Shown piece by piece: positions 1-9,047 of a stretch of 64,000 nt of DNA. The translations under genes were made by a program, and so were the position numbers. The notes under the pieces were generated by a model. The model was given only the letters and a program-made list of their open reading frames with translations, ran no database searches and was not told the DNA's origin. How positions within the stretch are numbered: position 1 is the first letter of the stretch; every line of letters begins with the position of its first letter. Source of the stretch: Vibrio sp. Of7-15 (lineage in GTDB: Bacteria > Pseudomonadota > Gammaproteobacteria > Enterobacterales > Vibrionaceae); NCBI RefSeq assembly GCF_022347565.1, contig NZ_JAKRGH010000012.1, forward strand, positions 79,086 through 143,085, written 5' to 3'.

Positions 1-203
1 CCATGGCAGATCACGGTGCGGTGATTTCTGAGGTGGATGCTACGTTTCGCTCTAAATGGGCAGCAGGTATGGATAATGTTGCCAAGGTCTGGGCGAAGCA
101 GCTTGATGGTGAAGGTAAAGCGGGGAGCTTGGTATTAGAAAGCTATCTTGATGCGATGCGAGCAACGGGTGTGCGTCCGACACGAAATTGGGATCAAGAA
201 TAA
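1..203 (+). CDS. dctP: TRAP transporter solute-binding protein DctP, C-terminal fragment
   Basis: Only the last 67 or so codons are in the window; the gene begins upstream and reads in the frame whose codons start at base 3. The fragment ends in a helical tail (KVWAKQLDGEGKAGSLVLES...RNWDQE) as in DctP-family periplasmic proteins, which capture dicarboxylates or other organic acids and hand them to the TRAP membrane subunits. The assignment rests mainly on the two genes that follow directly, the DctQ and DctM subunits. The substrate cannot be told from this piece. The ATG at base 3 is inside the gene and is not the true start. Confidence 0.75.
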   Translation, partial: MADHGAVISEVDATFRSKWAAGMDNVAKVWAKQLDGEGKAGSLVLESYLDAMRATGVRPTRNWDQE

Positions 204-218
204 TATCGGAGAGTGGGC

Positions 219-815
219 ATGAATAAACAAGTTCGCTCTCGGCTTATACTTCAGTCTGAGCGCCATCGCTTTTATTTTTTCGTTCTGTTTATGGATCAAC
301 TCCCTCAATTTTTACATAGATTGACAATGATTCTAAACACAATTGGCTCATTGTTGATTGTGATGCTTGTTATTTTGGTTAATACCGATGTGATTGGGCG
401 CAGTGTATTCGGTGCGCCCTTATCTGGTGTGCCTGAAATTGTCAGCTTGTCTATCGCTGCCATTGTGTTTTTGCAAGTGGCTTATACCGTTCAACAAGGT
501 AAGTTAACTCGTTCTGATGCGTTATTAACGATGGTGGGGAAGCGATTCCCTAAGCTGAAGTTAATGGTTGAGGCATTATTTAATATGATCGCTGCTATAT
601 TGGTGGCGGTTTTATTTTCAGTTAGCTACCCCTTTTTTCTTAAAGCCTGGAGTAAAAATACGTTTGTTGGTTCGATTGGTGACTTCACGGCACCTATTTG
701 GCCTATAAAACTCATTATTATGGTTGGCTGCGCTGCGCTTTTTTGTCAGTTTTTAATGGGCTGCATACTTTGTTGTTATCAAGCGGTTCTGTCACCTCGA
801 AAGGAGAGGCTATGA
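219..815 (+). CDS. dctQ: TRAP transporter small permease subunit DctQ
   Basis: This is the small membrane subunit of a tripartite ATP-independent periplasmic transporter. The 198-residue protein has four predicted membrane segments (roughly residues 35-58, 70-90, 112-135 and 160-185), the usual DctQ topology; 'GRSVFGAPLSGVPEI' fits the family's early conserved loop. I chose ATG 219 because GGAG at 208-211 lies 7 bases upstream; an in-frame GTG at 213 would sit on top of that ribosome site. Its stop overlaps the dctM start (ATGA), so the two are translationally coupled. The N-terminal tail before the first membrane segment, about 33 residues, is somewhat long for the family. Confidence 0.85.
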   Translation: MNKQVRSRLILQSERHRFYFFVLFMDQLPQFLHRLTMILNTIGSLLIVMLVILVNTDVIGRSVFGAPLSGVPEIVSLSIAAIVFLQVAYTVQQGKLTRSDALLTMVGKRFPKLKLMVEALFNMIAAILVAVLFSVSYPFFLKAWSKNTFVGSIGDFTAPIWPIKLIIMVGCAALFCQFLMGCILCCYQAVLSPRKERL

Positions 816-2125
816 GCTCGTTAGATGTTGGCGTTCTGTCATTAATACTGATGGTGTTGTTGGTATACAGCGGGCTATATGTGTCGATTGCGCTGATGCT
901 ATGCTCTTATCTCGGTGTGTGGTTGATGAAAGGATCAAGTGTTTTAGCAGGTAAGCTGCTAGCGATAGTGGCCTATGATTCCATTGCAAGCTATCACTTT
1001 GGGGTGATCCCTTTATTTGTGTTGATGGGATTAATTGTATCGGCAGCAGGCATAGGGCGAGATGCCTTTGATGTTGCCTATGTGATCTTTCGTCGTTTAC
1101 GTGGCGGATTGGGTGTGGGTGCCGTGGGGGCGAATACATTATTTGCGGCGATCACTGGGATTTCAATTGCTTCGGCTTCGGTATTTACCAAGGTGGCGGT
1201 GCCAGAGTTAATACGTCATGGTTACAGCAAAACGTTTTCAACGGGTGTTGTGGCTGGCTCCTCAGTATTAGGGATGTTGATTCCGCCTAGTTTGCTGCTG
1301 ATCTTATATGGGGTTTTGGCTGAGCAATCAGTGGGGGATTTATTTTTAGCAGGGGTGACTCCTGGTTTACTGTTAGCCGTATTTTTTTGCTGCGGCATTG
1401 TGTTGATGGCGATCTATTTCCCACGCTTTATCGGTCAGCCTATATCGTACCAAGAAGAAGCGCGCATAGAGTGGCGTTCACTGCTCGTGAAAAGTGTGCC
1501 GATGTTAGGTTTAATTACTTTGGTGCTAGGTGGCATTTATGGTGGTGTGTTTACTCCGATAGAAGCGGGGGCTGTTGGTTGTTTGGGAACGTTTATTATC
1601 GGCGTGATTAAAAAAGCGCTGAGTTGGCAGGTATGTTGGTCAATTCTAAATGAAACGGGGCAAATTACCGCCAGCATCTGCTTTTTAATCATCGCAGCAC
1701 AAATGTACTCTCGTATGTTAGCGGTGTCTGGTCTACCGTTTGAATTTGGTCAATGGATCACTACAGTTGATATAGGCTTCTGGGGCGTTATTTTTGCTTA
1801 CATCACTGTGGTTATTTTGATGGGAACAGTATTGGATTCTTCTTCCATCATGCTGATTTTGTTACCGTTGGTATTGCCTGTTGTGACAAGCATGAATATT
1901 GATCTCATCTGGTTTGGTATTGTTACGATATTGGCGGTGGAAATCGGCTTGTTAACTCCCCCTTTCGGTTTATCTGTTTATGTGATCAAATCAACGTTGG
2001 ATGATTCATCTATCACGCTTAGTCAGATTTTTTCTGGAGCCGCTCCCTTTGCTTTTATGATGCTGCTGGTACTAGGGATTGTATTGGCTTTTCCTGTATT
2101 AACTACGGCTCTTTTAAGGTGGTAA
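812..2125 (+). CDS. dctM: TRAP transporter large permease subunit DctM
   Basis: The 437-residue protein is the ion-coupled transport channel of the TRAP system. It is hydrophobic throughout, with about 12 membrane segments. Typical DctM stretches are visible: 'FGVIPLFVLMG' near the N-terminus, 'GSSVLGMLIPPSLLLILYG' around residues 150-168, and 'EIGLLTPPFGLSVYVIK' near the C-terminus. The start is ATG 812, overlapping the dctQ stop by ATGA; longer readings of this frame upstream run inside dctQ. A strong terminator follows at 2166-2193, closing the dctP-dctQ-dctM operon. Confidence 0.92.
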   Translation: MSSLDVGVLSLILMVLLVYSGLYVSIALMLCSYLGVWLMKGSSVLAGKLLAIVAYDSIASYHFGVIPLFVLMGLIVSAAGIGRDAFDVAYVIFRRLRGGLGVGAVGANTLFAAITGISIASASVFTKVAVPELIRHGYSKTFSTGVVAGSSVLGMLIPPSLLLILYGVLAEQSVGDLFLAGVTPGLLLAVFFCCGIVLMAIYFPRFIGQPISYQEEARIEWRSLLVKSVPMLGLITLVLGGIYGGVFTPIEAGAVGCLGTFIIGVIKKALSWQVCWSILNETGQITASICFLIIAAQMYSRMLAVSGLPFEFGQWITTVDIGFWGVIFAYITVVILMGTVLDSSSIMLILLPLVLPVVTSMNIDLIWFGIVTILAVEIGLLTPPFGLSVYVIKSTLDDSSITLSQIFSGAAPFAFMMLLVLGIVLAFPVLTTALLRW

Positions 2126-2165
2126 GTTGTTTTTTCATCAACCAGAGTTAATTATTAAGGAATAT

Positions 2166-2193
2166 AAAAAAGCCAGCAGACGCTGGCTTTTTT
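2166..2193 (+). terminator. Bidirectional intrinsic terminator after dctM
   Basis: A perfect stem of AAAAAAGCCAGC against GCTGGCTTTTTT closes a 4-base loop, with T-runs on both strands. It lies between dctM and the convergent gene at 2224-3294, so it can stop transcription from either side. Confidence 0.9.
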
Positions 2194-2223
2194 ATGTTTT
2201 TCAATATTAGGGAGAGTTAAAGG

Positions 2224-3294
2224 CTACTCTGCATTGGGCTTTGGGATACCTTGCCATTGATAGTGGTGGTTGGCTTTTTTAGTTACAAAACCACCTTCAA
2301 GTAATGTTGAAAAGATCTGATCCACTTCTTCAGTGCTGATTTTCAAAAACTTCGCCATTGCTTTTTTACTGCAGTTCACCTGATTAGTGTCTAATGCTTC
2401 TACGGCACGTTCAAAAGGTGTTTTTGGCGGCTCAGGAGGAGTTTCTGTTTTTGGCTCCGGGGCTTCTTCTGGTTCGCTTTTCGTCTCTTCTTCGTTAACT
2501 TCTTTATGGTGAGTGAGCAGTTCAGGATCTTTAATTACATTAAAGCTGTCGATGGTCATGCCATTGTTACGGCGATAAAAGTGACGAAAACGTAGTTCTT
2601 CACCAATTAAGCCCACAAAAAATGCGGCAAAGAAGTCGAGTAGTACCGATAAAAAGATCACAAGACCTAATTGTGCCATATCGGTAGGCACTCTGAGAGC
2701 GCCTGCAAGGCTTTCAATAAGACCAATAACCGAGCCTTGGCTTACAACAGGTAGAGCATCTCGTTTTGCAGCCAGATCTTGTTGCTGCTGTCTGAGTTCG
2801 TTGTTTTCCTTTTGGATACGAGCCACACCTGTTGCGATTCGCTCTAGCTCAATGTATTTTTCAGCCGCTACATTATTTAATGTGATCTGTTTTTCAATCG
2901 CATCTATTTGCATGTTATACGCATTTATCTTGCTCTGGTGAACGTTTAAATGCCCTTGTGCTGCATTGGTTGCGCTGTTGATGCCACCGACACTACCACC
3001 AATGGAAATCGCCGCTAAAACCACGTAAAAAGCGAGGGCAGAGAAAGCACCAGCGTAGTTTCGTCGTGCTCGGCGCTCTCCAAATTCATACCACGCAAAA
3101 AACTTACCTAATTCAAAAATAACCGCGAGTGAACCAAATAAAAATTGCATCCATGGATCATCGTCAATGGATAGAAAAAGCAAGAGAGAAAAGATAATAG
3201 AAGCAAGGATAGAAGCGCCAGTAAAACCGTAAACGGTAAACATGGCGAATCGACCTTTCGGAAATCGTAAGTTAATTGAGTCTGTGTATAACAT
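2224..3294 (-). CDS. Membrane protein with coiled coil and C-terminal winged-helix-like domain
   Basis: I do not recognise this 356-residue protein. Visible parts in order are three membrane segments near residues 22-45, 52-72 and 82-104, a periplasmic or cytoplasmic coiled-coil stretch of about 110-185 rich in Q, N, E and K, a fourth membrane segment near 210-235, an acidic, proline-rich linker (about 255-300, repeats of PEPK/PPEPPK), and a C-terminal region (about 300-345) that reads like a small helix-turn-helix ('CSKKAMAKFLKISTEEVDQIFSTLL'). An alternative start at ATG 3243 has a better ribosome site (AAAGG, 10 bases upstream) and would drop 17 residues. It stands alone, convergent with the TRAP operon. 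A membrane-tethered regulator is possible but is only an inference. Confidence 0.7.
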   Translation of the reverse strand: MLYTDSINLRFPKGRFAMFTVYGFTGASILASIIFSLLLFLSIDDDPWMQFLFGSLAVIFELGKFFAWYEFGERRARRNYAGAFSALAFYVVLAAISIGGSVGGINSATNAAQGHLNVHQSKINAYNMQIDAIEKQITLNNVAAEKYIELERIATGVARIQKENNELRQQQQDLAAKRDALPVVSQGSVIGLIESLAGALRVPTDMAQLGLVIFLSVLLDFFAAFFVGLIGEELRFRHFYRRNNGMTIDSFNVIKDPELLTHHKEVNEEETKSEPEEAPEPKTETPPEPPKTPFERAVEALDTNQVNCSKKAMAKFLKISTEEVDQIFSTLLEGGFVTKKANHHYQWQGIPKPNAE

Positions 3295-3575
3295 GAGTTT
3301 TTACAAATAGGATAAATAGTGTGGCAAGCACACCCAGTCAAAAATGTGACTTAGTTAGAAAATTGTTTTCAGAATACATGAATATGCAGGTAAATCCGAG
3401 CCAAATGTCGATTTATTGCGCTTATCATTGCGTATTAATGCAAAAGCAATAGGGAGGTATGTAAAGAGAAAGAGAGAAATTGTAGGCCTGAGGTTAGCAA
3501 CTCTATGTATTACATAAGGAAGTTTCTCTTATTGAAAGTTACCAGCAGGCCAGCACAGATTCGTTAAGTTTTAAT

Positions 3576-3716
3576 TTATAAAAGGGTAATTTGTTGAATG
3601 GCAGGTACAATGTGTTCGATTTCCGTAAATGTGTGTGCATTGGCCAATGCGCTGAATGAAACATAAAGCAAAAATGCAATTGTTGTCATGATGGTGTGTT
3701 TGATCATTAAATTCAT
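3576..3716 (-). CDS. 46-residue putative exported peptide
   Basis: This small ORF is below ordinary gene-calling size. It starts at ATG 3716 with a good ribosome site (AAGGTGG ending 4 bases upstream). The product starts MNLMIKHTIMTTIAFLLYVS, continues FSALANA and then HTFTEIEHIVPAIQQITLL. This is a textbook signal peptide (positive start, hydrophobic core, A-x-A cleavage near residue 27) followed by a mature peptide of only about 19 residues. An in-frame ATG also occurs at codon 4. An AT-rich stretch with a near palindrome (TTAATT...AATTAA, 3749-3764) lies just upstream and may hold the promoter. Function unknown; a secreted peptide or a short periplasmic protein would fit. Confidence 0.55.
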   Translation of the reverse strand: MNLMIKHTIMTTIAFLLYVSFSALANAHTFTEIEHIVPAIQQITLL

Positions 3717-4040
3717 AGTGCCACCTTATTGAACGTTGTTTTATTGTGTTAATTGTATAATTAAACGGTGTTCATTAGAAGTAAAACTTTGAAGCTAGTT
3801 CCAACTAATCATAGCCAAGAAATCTGGACATAGGATGAATTTTTGAGAATTTTTAGTAAAAAGAAAGCTTTGTTGTTGATTATGTGATCAATTGATTCTG
3901 GTGGTGTTTTGCTTATGTAAATTGTATGGAAAGAGTTTTAAGTCTAACTATGGCTAGTTGTATCAGCCTTTGGCGTAAAAACCAAGCCACTTATCTCTAC
4001 TTATTATGTTATAGGCAAGCGGCTTGATATCAGCCGTTGG
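3717..4040. other. Intergenic region, AT-rich, no gene seen
   Basis: This 324-base stretch separates the small peptide gene from the MFS gene. I see a near palindrome at 3749-3764 in the likely promoter zone of the peptide gene, and a short GGCT/AGCC hairpin close to 4020-4035 just after the MFS stop that lacks a T-run. Nothing else is recognisable. Confidence 0.5.
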
Positions 4041-5252
4041 TTATTTCAGGTGTTTTACTTGACTAAAAAGTAAGGCAGCGGCAGTAACAGATTGAAAAAC
4101 AAAACACGTAATGAAAATGTTATTAATGCCATACATAGTGACAGCGTAACCTGAAAGAGCTAAACCTATGGGCATTAATAGTTTAAAAAGTGATCCCGTG
4201 ATGCCTGCCACTCGCCCCATGACATGTTCATCAAAGGCTTCTTGTCGATAGCTCCAAATACAAATATTGCTCATCACACCAATAAAGCTAACCCAAAAAA
4301 AGGCAATACTGAGGGTGAGGCTAGAGGGAGTGACAACAATAAAAATAAAGCCGATAGATTCGAGAAAGATTGAGGAAATGAGTAAATGGCCTAACCCCAT
4401 TATACGACGTAGACGATCGGCAATCAGTGATCCAAGTAGGCCGCCTATACCAGCACTGGCAACAATGTAACCTACTTCGGCGCTGCTGAGCATTAAGGCT
4501 GATTTTGCATAAAAGATCGACTGGATGGAAAACACCGCTCCTGTGGTATTAATGATCATGACAGCGAGAGTTATGTGCCACATGCAGGTATTATTTTTTA
4601 ACGCTTCCCATCCTTGTTTAATGGCTTGAAAAGTAGAAGAAGAGGTGTGACGGGATGGTGTTTCAAAGCGCAGTTTTGAGAATTGCAGGTAAGCCAATAG
4701 GTAAATCATAATCATCAGTAAGAAGACATTATGAATGGCAGATAGCAGTAATAAAATGCCAGAGAGGGCAGGACCAAGGGTATCAAAGAAATTGTATAAT
4801 GAGCTCATTCTGGCCGTGGCGGTATTTTGTTGCTCTGTGGGTAATACATTTTTGAAAATGCCCATGCGTGCATTGTGATAACCATAGTCGAATGCGGTCA
4901 TTAGAAACGCAGCGGGAAATAACACCCAAAGCGGTGATGTTAACCACTCTACCGCGAGGTAAGCCGTAATAAGACACGCTATCTGCCCAATCAGCATCCA
5001 TTGTGACCAGCGTTTTCTATTAAACCGATCGACCCACGCCCCAATGAACATGGCCAGTAATAGATTCGGTAAAAATTCCACTGCACGCATCCAGCCCATC
5101 ATTTCAGCAGAGTCACTGATCTCGTACACCAATAAAGGTAAGGCGAGTTTATAAATAGTGGATCCTAGTGAAGCAAAGAATGCAGTGAAAAATAGAGTCC
5201 TAAAAACTGGTTGGCTCCATATTGAGGTGGGTTTCTCAGCTAATGTATTCAT
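4041..5252 (-). CDS. MFS transporter (EntS-like efflux group)
   Basis: The 403-residue protein has about 12 membrane segments. The motif 'GAWVDRFNRKRW' after the second segment is the major-facilitator loop 2-3 signature. 'DTLGPALSGILL' near residue 160 and the overall pattern resemble the MFS_3 / EntS group of drug and siderophore exporters, moving solutes out by proton antiport. I chose the second ATG (5252): the AAAAAGGG ribosome site touches the first ATG at 5258 but is 6 bases from the second. The gene stands apart from the siderophore island 10 kb away, has no visible Fur box, and its substrate is unknown. Confidence 0.8.
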   Translation of the reverse strand: MNTLAEKPTSIWSQPVFRTLFFTAFFASLGSTIYKLALPLLVYEISDSAEMMGWMRAVEFLPNLLLAMFIGAWVDRFNRKRWSQWMLIGQIACLITAYLAVEWLTSPLWVLFPAAFLMTAFDYGYHNARMGIFKNVLPTEQQNTATARMSSLYNFFDTLGPALSGILLLLSAIHNVFLLMIMIYLLAYLQFSKLRFETPSRHTSSSTFQAIKQGWEALKNNTCMWHITLAVMIINTTGAVFSIQSIFYAKSALMLSSAEVGYIVASAGIGGLLGSLIADRLRRIMGLGHLLISSIFLESIGFIFIVVTPSSLTLSIAFFWVSFIGVMSNICIWSYRQEAFDEHVMGRVAGITGSLFKLLMPIGLALSGYAVTMYGINNIFITCFVFQSVTAAALLFSQVKHLK

Positions 5253-5429
5253 TTTCATCCCTTTTTAGATACGATTTCCTTTGTATTATCGTGGTAAAAA
5301 GAAGAAGAAAAATAGAAAGCTTTAACAGGTAATTTCACCTTTTATAGAACAAAAAACAGGCTTACGTTGAGCTAGGGGCCAAGGCTTATTACTTTTAGTA
5401 AGAAATAAGCCGGATATAACGGGTTTGAA

Positions 5430-6095
5430 CTACCCTGCTAAAAACACACCTTTTCGGACAAATTGTTTATCTTCGACTTGATCCAATAAAAAATTGGCGA
5501 GGTGGTGAGTGGAAATTTGACCGCCTTGAAATTTGTTGTCGCTGGTCTTTAACGGTTTATTGGATGGTTTATCTATGATTTCTCCACAGCGGGCAATGGT
5601 CCACTCGATATTGGATTCATTTAATAGTTGGTATTCTTTATGGCGATCGATGGCCAAATCTCCTAATAATTTAGGCGCAAACTTATTAAGCAGGAAACGC
5701 ATAATGAAATTATTGTTATCTTCGGGCAGCTTGAGGCTGGCACCGCCTGTTAATACCATCCGGCTAATGCCTTGCTCTGCCATTAATGGTAATAAGGTTT
5801 TGGTGCTGTTGTAGCAAAGCATGTCTTTAGCGGCTTCTTTGGCTTTTTTAATACTGTTATTGATGCCAGCGGGGCCTAAAGTCGATACCACTGCATCAGC
5901 AGAGTCTAAAAGCATTCTTAAACTATGTTTGTCACGTGCATCTCCAGAGATAACAGTAATGTTTGGGCTTTTTCTCACTTTTTCGGGGTTTCTAGCCAGT
6001 ACTCGTAGTTGGTAGCCTCTGGCTAACGCTTCATCAATCACTTGTTGCCCGGCTTTGCCTGTTCCGCCAATGATGGCAAGTGTTTTCATGGTCAT
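5430..6095 (-). CDS. NAD(P)-binding oxidoreductase, NmrA/SDR-like
   Basis: The 221-residue protein has an N-terminal Rossmann fold: 'LAIIGGTGKAGQQVIDEAL' gives the GxxGxxG dinucleotide site, followed by 'RVLARNPEKV' (the residues that usually choose NADPH) and 'VISGDARD'. The C-terminal half resembles the NAD(P)H-binding (NmrA-like) family, members of which act as quinone or flavin reductases or redox sensors. A ribosome site (AGGT) is 7 to 8 bases upstream of ATG 6095. It is divergent from a LysR regulator at 6200, a common arrangement in which the regulator controls the reductase in response to a small molecule. The substrate is unknown. Confidence 0.8.
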   Translation of the reverse strand: MTMKTLAIIGGTGKAGQQVIDEALARGYQLRVLARNPEKVRKSPNITVISGDARDKHSLRMLLDSADAVVSTLGPAGINNSIKKAKEAAKDMLCYNSTKTLLPLMAEQGISRMVLTGGASLKLPEDNNNFIMRFLLNKFAPKLLGDLAIDRHKEYQLLNESNIEWTIARCGEIIDKPSNKPLKTSDNKFQGGQISTHHLANFLLDQVEDKQFVRKGVFLAG

Positions 6096-6150
6096 AATAA
6101 GTACCTGTTTGAATTAAGTTAAGATGATTATTGCACTTGTTTATTGATTC

Positions 6151-6165
6151 TATTAGTGGGTAATA
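6151..6165. promoter_or_regulatory. Possible LysR operator (T-N11-A palindrome)
   Basis: TATTA (6151-6155) and TAATA (6161-6165) form a dyad with the T-N11-A shape typical of LysR-type binding sites. It lies in the space between the divergent reductase and LysR genes. Short AT-rich dyads arise easily by chance, so this is a suggestion only. Confidence 0.35.
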
Positions 6166-6199
6166 TTTCCATTTAGTGTTACTAAAAAGGTATCAATTA

Positions 6200-7090
6200 G
6201 TGCTGTTGAATTACTTAAAACCCATGGCTATTTTTACGGTTGTTGCTGAAACGGGCAGTTTTACGTTGGCGGGGAAGCGCTTGGGGATGCCACGGGGGAA
6301 AGTCAGTGAACAAGTTACGAGGTTAGAGGATTACTTAGGGACTAAGCTGTTCATTCGTAGTACTCGTCAGGTCAATATCACTGCGGAAGGTTCGGCATTA
6401 TACCAACACGCGAAACAGCTGTTACCAGCAGCGGTAGCGGGGCATGATGAAGTAAAAAGTTTTGCTCAGGAAGTGAAAGGCCAAATACGTATTACTACGA
6501 CGCACGATTTTTATGAGTATCAGTTAATGCCGATCCTCAGCGCATTTCATAACAAGTACCCTAAAGTGCAATTTGATGTGTTGATCACCGAGGAGAGGTT
6601 GTCGATCATTGATGAGTCCATTGATATTGCCATTCGATCGGGAGATTTGCCTGATTCGAGCTTAATTTCATTTCCCTTGGTGAAAACGGATATTAAGCTT
6701 TATGCTGGTGCTAATTGGGAGCACTTTTTACCAACATGTCCGCAGCAGCTCAGTCAATTTGATTGGGTTTCCGTTGCGGGTAACGATCAAATGGACACTT
6801 TGACTCTTCATAACAGCCAAGGAGAGCAGGAAAGCTTTATGCTGAACCATCAACATAAAGCCAACAGCATTGCCAGTTATCGGCATCTCATAGAGCAAGG
6901 CTTTGGTATTGGCGTGATGGCAACGTTAACGGCGGATCAACTTGTCGCGCAAGGAAAGCTGATTCCACTCTTACCTGATTGGTATGTGAGCCGAACTCAA
7001 GTGTCTTTGCTATACCCGGCAAGGCTAAATATGGCCAACCGCACTCGATTGTTGATTGAAGACATTAAAGCGGCGATGAGTCGTCAGTAA
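6200..7090 (+). CDS. LysR family transcriptional regulator
   Basis: A 296-residue protein of standard LysR length. Residues 1-60 form the winged helix-turn-helix ('FTVVAETGSFTLAGKRLGMPRGKVSEQVTRLEDYLGTKLFIRSTRQVNIT'), and about 85-290 the LysR substrate-binding domain. I chose GTG 6200 because AAAAAGG lies at 6184-6190; the GTG at 6176 would precede that site. It is divergent from the NAD(P)-binding protein, the likely target. The last-helix stretch and 'IAIRSGDLPDSSLIS' are typical of the group that controls oxidoreductases. Confidence 0.88.
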   Translation: MLLNYLKPMAIFTVVAETGSFTLAGKRLGMPRGKVSEQVTRLEDYLGTKLFIRSTRQVNITAEGSALYQHAKQLLPAAVAGHDEVKSFAQEVKGQIRITTTHDFYEYQLMPILSAFHNKYPKVQFDVLITEERLSIIDESIDIAIRSGDLPDSSLISFPLVKTDIKLYAGANWEHFLPTCPQQLSQFDWVSVAGNDQMDTLTLHNSQGEQESFMLNHQHKANSIASYRHLIEQGFGIGVMATLTADQLVAQGKLIPLLPDWYVSRTQVSLLYPARLNMANRTRLLIEDIKAAMSRQ

Positions 7091-7109
7091 TAAAAGGATT
7101 TTATTTGTT

Positions 7110-8804
7110 ATGCGCTACTGGTTAGCTCTGGATTTTTTGATGTGTCATTGTCAATCTTCCTCTTTACAGCCTCTTTCTTTGGATCAATTTTCAGAGTATT
7201 TAGGGTGCACTCGTCGTAATGCCCAGCTCGTTATTAAGCGATTAGAGCAAGATTTATGGATTGAGTGGCAACCAGGTATTGGGCGTGGGAATTTTCCTCA
7301 AGTTCGATTACTACAAAATCCGAAAGAAGCCATAGAGCAGCAAGCTAATCAGTTACTAAAGCAGAATAAATTGGATCAAGCCATACAGTTACTAAGAGGA
7401 ACGGATAGACAAAAATTGTTGGCGAGTTATTTACAGCAACATCAAAATGAAAAAGAGGCCTTGGATGTATTAAAAGTGCCCTTCTACCGGGGAACGCACA
7501 GTTTAGAGCCAACTCAGCTTGCTCGCCGCACAGAAGTTCATCTAAGTCGTTATCTTTATTCTCGTTTGCTTCAAGTGGATGAACAGCATCAACAAGTGTG
7601 TGGTGACTTGGCTCTGCAATGGTGGCGAGATGGAAAAAGTTGGGTTGTGGTGCTGAGAAAAGGAATTACTTTTCATAATAATGAAGCGATCACAGCACAT
7701 CATATTCAAGCTCATTTTGAACAATTACGTAACACAGAACACTGTAATCGCTATTTATTCCAATTGATTGATGAAGTGACGGTTATTGATCAAAAAACAC
7801 TGAAATTTAGCAGTCATTTGATGCCTGAGCTCATTCCCAAGCTGTTAGCTCATTCTGCGGGAGGAATTACTGCATACAGTGAGAATGGGGATGCGCTTTA
7901 CAGCGGTTCTTTTTATTTATCAGAACAAACAGAGTGGAGAACTCGTTTAACCGCTAACCCTCATTATCATGGTTACCGGCCATGGTTAGATGCGGTAGAG
8001 GTGTGGAATGTGGGGGACAAAGCCACTAATTTTGAACTCAATTCTGATTTGGTTTGTTGTCATGGGTTGTCCTCGGAGGCTAAGCAAGACTTTCAGCACT
8101 TGGTTCAGTGGGAAAAAGGCAATACATATTGCGCATTGAATCATTATCACCATCCGTGGTTACGAAAAAAGGCAAATCGTATTGCGTTAATGGCTTTTTT
8201 TCAGCAGCTACCATTAAACCCACTTTTGAATCGAACGGACTATAAAAAAGCCGATAGTATGTTGCTAGAAGCTTCACCGACGAGCTTACCAGAGAATCCA
8301 TTACGGCTAGAATCTCTGGTCGATACTCCTCCTTTACAGATTTTGACTTATCAGCTTGATGATCATATTGATACGGCGTGGTATTTGTCTAAAAAGCTTG
8401 ATGATATTGGTGTTAAGAATCAGGTTCAGGTGGTGAGTTTTCCTGAGTTTGATCAAGGTGATTTGGTACAAAAAGCCGATGTATTGGTATCAGGCTCAGT
8501 ATTTGGCACCGACCTAGAAATGGACTGGATTGAATTTTTTCTGACGACCTCTGTTTTCCGATGCTGTTTTAGCAAAAAAGAAATAGCTTGGTTAACAGGC
8601 AAGGTTGTAGAAAGCATGCAAAGTGTTGATTTGTCGGTACGTTTAAAAGCGCTACGTGCCATCGAAAAGCAGTTAATACAGCGCGGGGATTATTTACCAA
8701 TATTTCATATTAAGCAGCAAATGGGAGTCCGAGATAATTTGTCTGGTGGGGAACTGCTGGCAAATGGGTGGTTAGATTTTAATAGCATAAGTTTAAGAGC
8801 CTAA
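7110..8804 (+). CDS. SgrR-family transcriptional regulator
   Basis: The 564-residue protein joins an N-terminal winged-helix domain (about 1-110; 'LSLDQFSEYLGCTRRNAQLVIKRL') to a solute-binding domain of family 5 (about 160-520), the layout of SgrR, which in enterobacteria senses sugar-phosphate stress. 'GIGRGNF' after the DNA-binding part matches the SgrR-N domain. It has no signal peptide, so the binding domain is cytoplasmic and works as a sensor. It follows the LysR gene by 19 bases on the same strand. I found no SgrS-like RNA or SgrT peptide upstream, so the stress it senses here is open. Confidence 0.82.
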   Translation: MRYWLALDFLMCHCQSSSLQPLSLDQFSEYLGCTRRNAQLVIKRLEQDLWIEWQPGIGRGNFPQVRLLQNPKEAIEQQANQLLKQNKLDQAIQLLRGTDRQKLLASYLQQHQNEKEALDVLKVPFYRGTHSLEPTQLARRTEVHLSRYLYSRLLQVDEQHQQVCGDLALQWWRDGKSWVVVLRKGITFHNNEAITAHHIQAHFEQLRNTEHCNRYLFQLIDEVTVIDQKTLKFSSHLMPELIPKLLAHSAGGITAYSENGDALYSGSFYLSEQTEWRTRLTANPHYHGYRPWLDAVEVWNVGDKATNFELNSDLVCCHGLSSEAKQDFQHLVQWEKGNTYCALNHYHHPWLRKKANRIALMAFFQQLPLNPLLNRTDYKKADSMLLEASPTSLPENPLRLESLVDTPPLQILTYQLDDHIDTAWYLSKKLDDIGVKNQVQVVSFPEFDQGDLVQKADVLVSGSVFGTDLEMDWIEFFLTTSVFRCCFSKKEIAWLTGKVVESMQSVDLSVRLKALRAIEKQLIQRGDYLPIFHIKQQMGVRDNLSGGELLANGWLDFNSISLRA

Positions 8805-9047
8805 TAGGGATAATTGAAATCGTTTGACCTGCTCTTGTTACCTTATGAGAAATCTGAAGCATCGCATTGAGCATCAGCATAGCTAATACATTGAAAATAT
8901 TAACTATATAGATTTTCTTATTCTGGATGTGGCTTTTTAAGCAAGCAATTCTTTATAAATTGAGAACTGGCGCAGTTAAAATTAAAATGACATTGGTTTC
9001 ATATTCTATACTGTTGTGATGATGCACAAATGCAGAAGGAGAGGGAC

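Noticed and set aside
810..1139. Minus-strand ORF inside dctM
   Set aside because: Shadow of a strongly coding gene; no start context and no family-like protein.
7000..7110. SgrS/SgrT-like small RNA near the SgrR-type gene
   Set aside because: The gap to the LysR gene is only 19 bases and no suitable hairpin or short ORF is seen.
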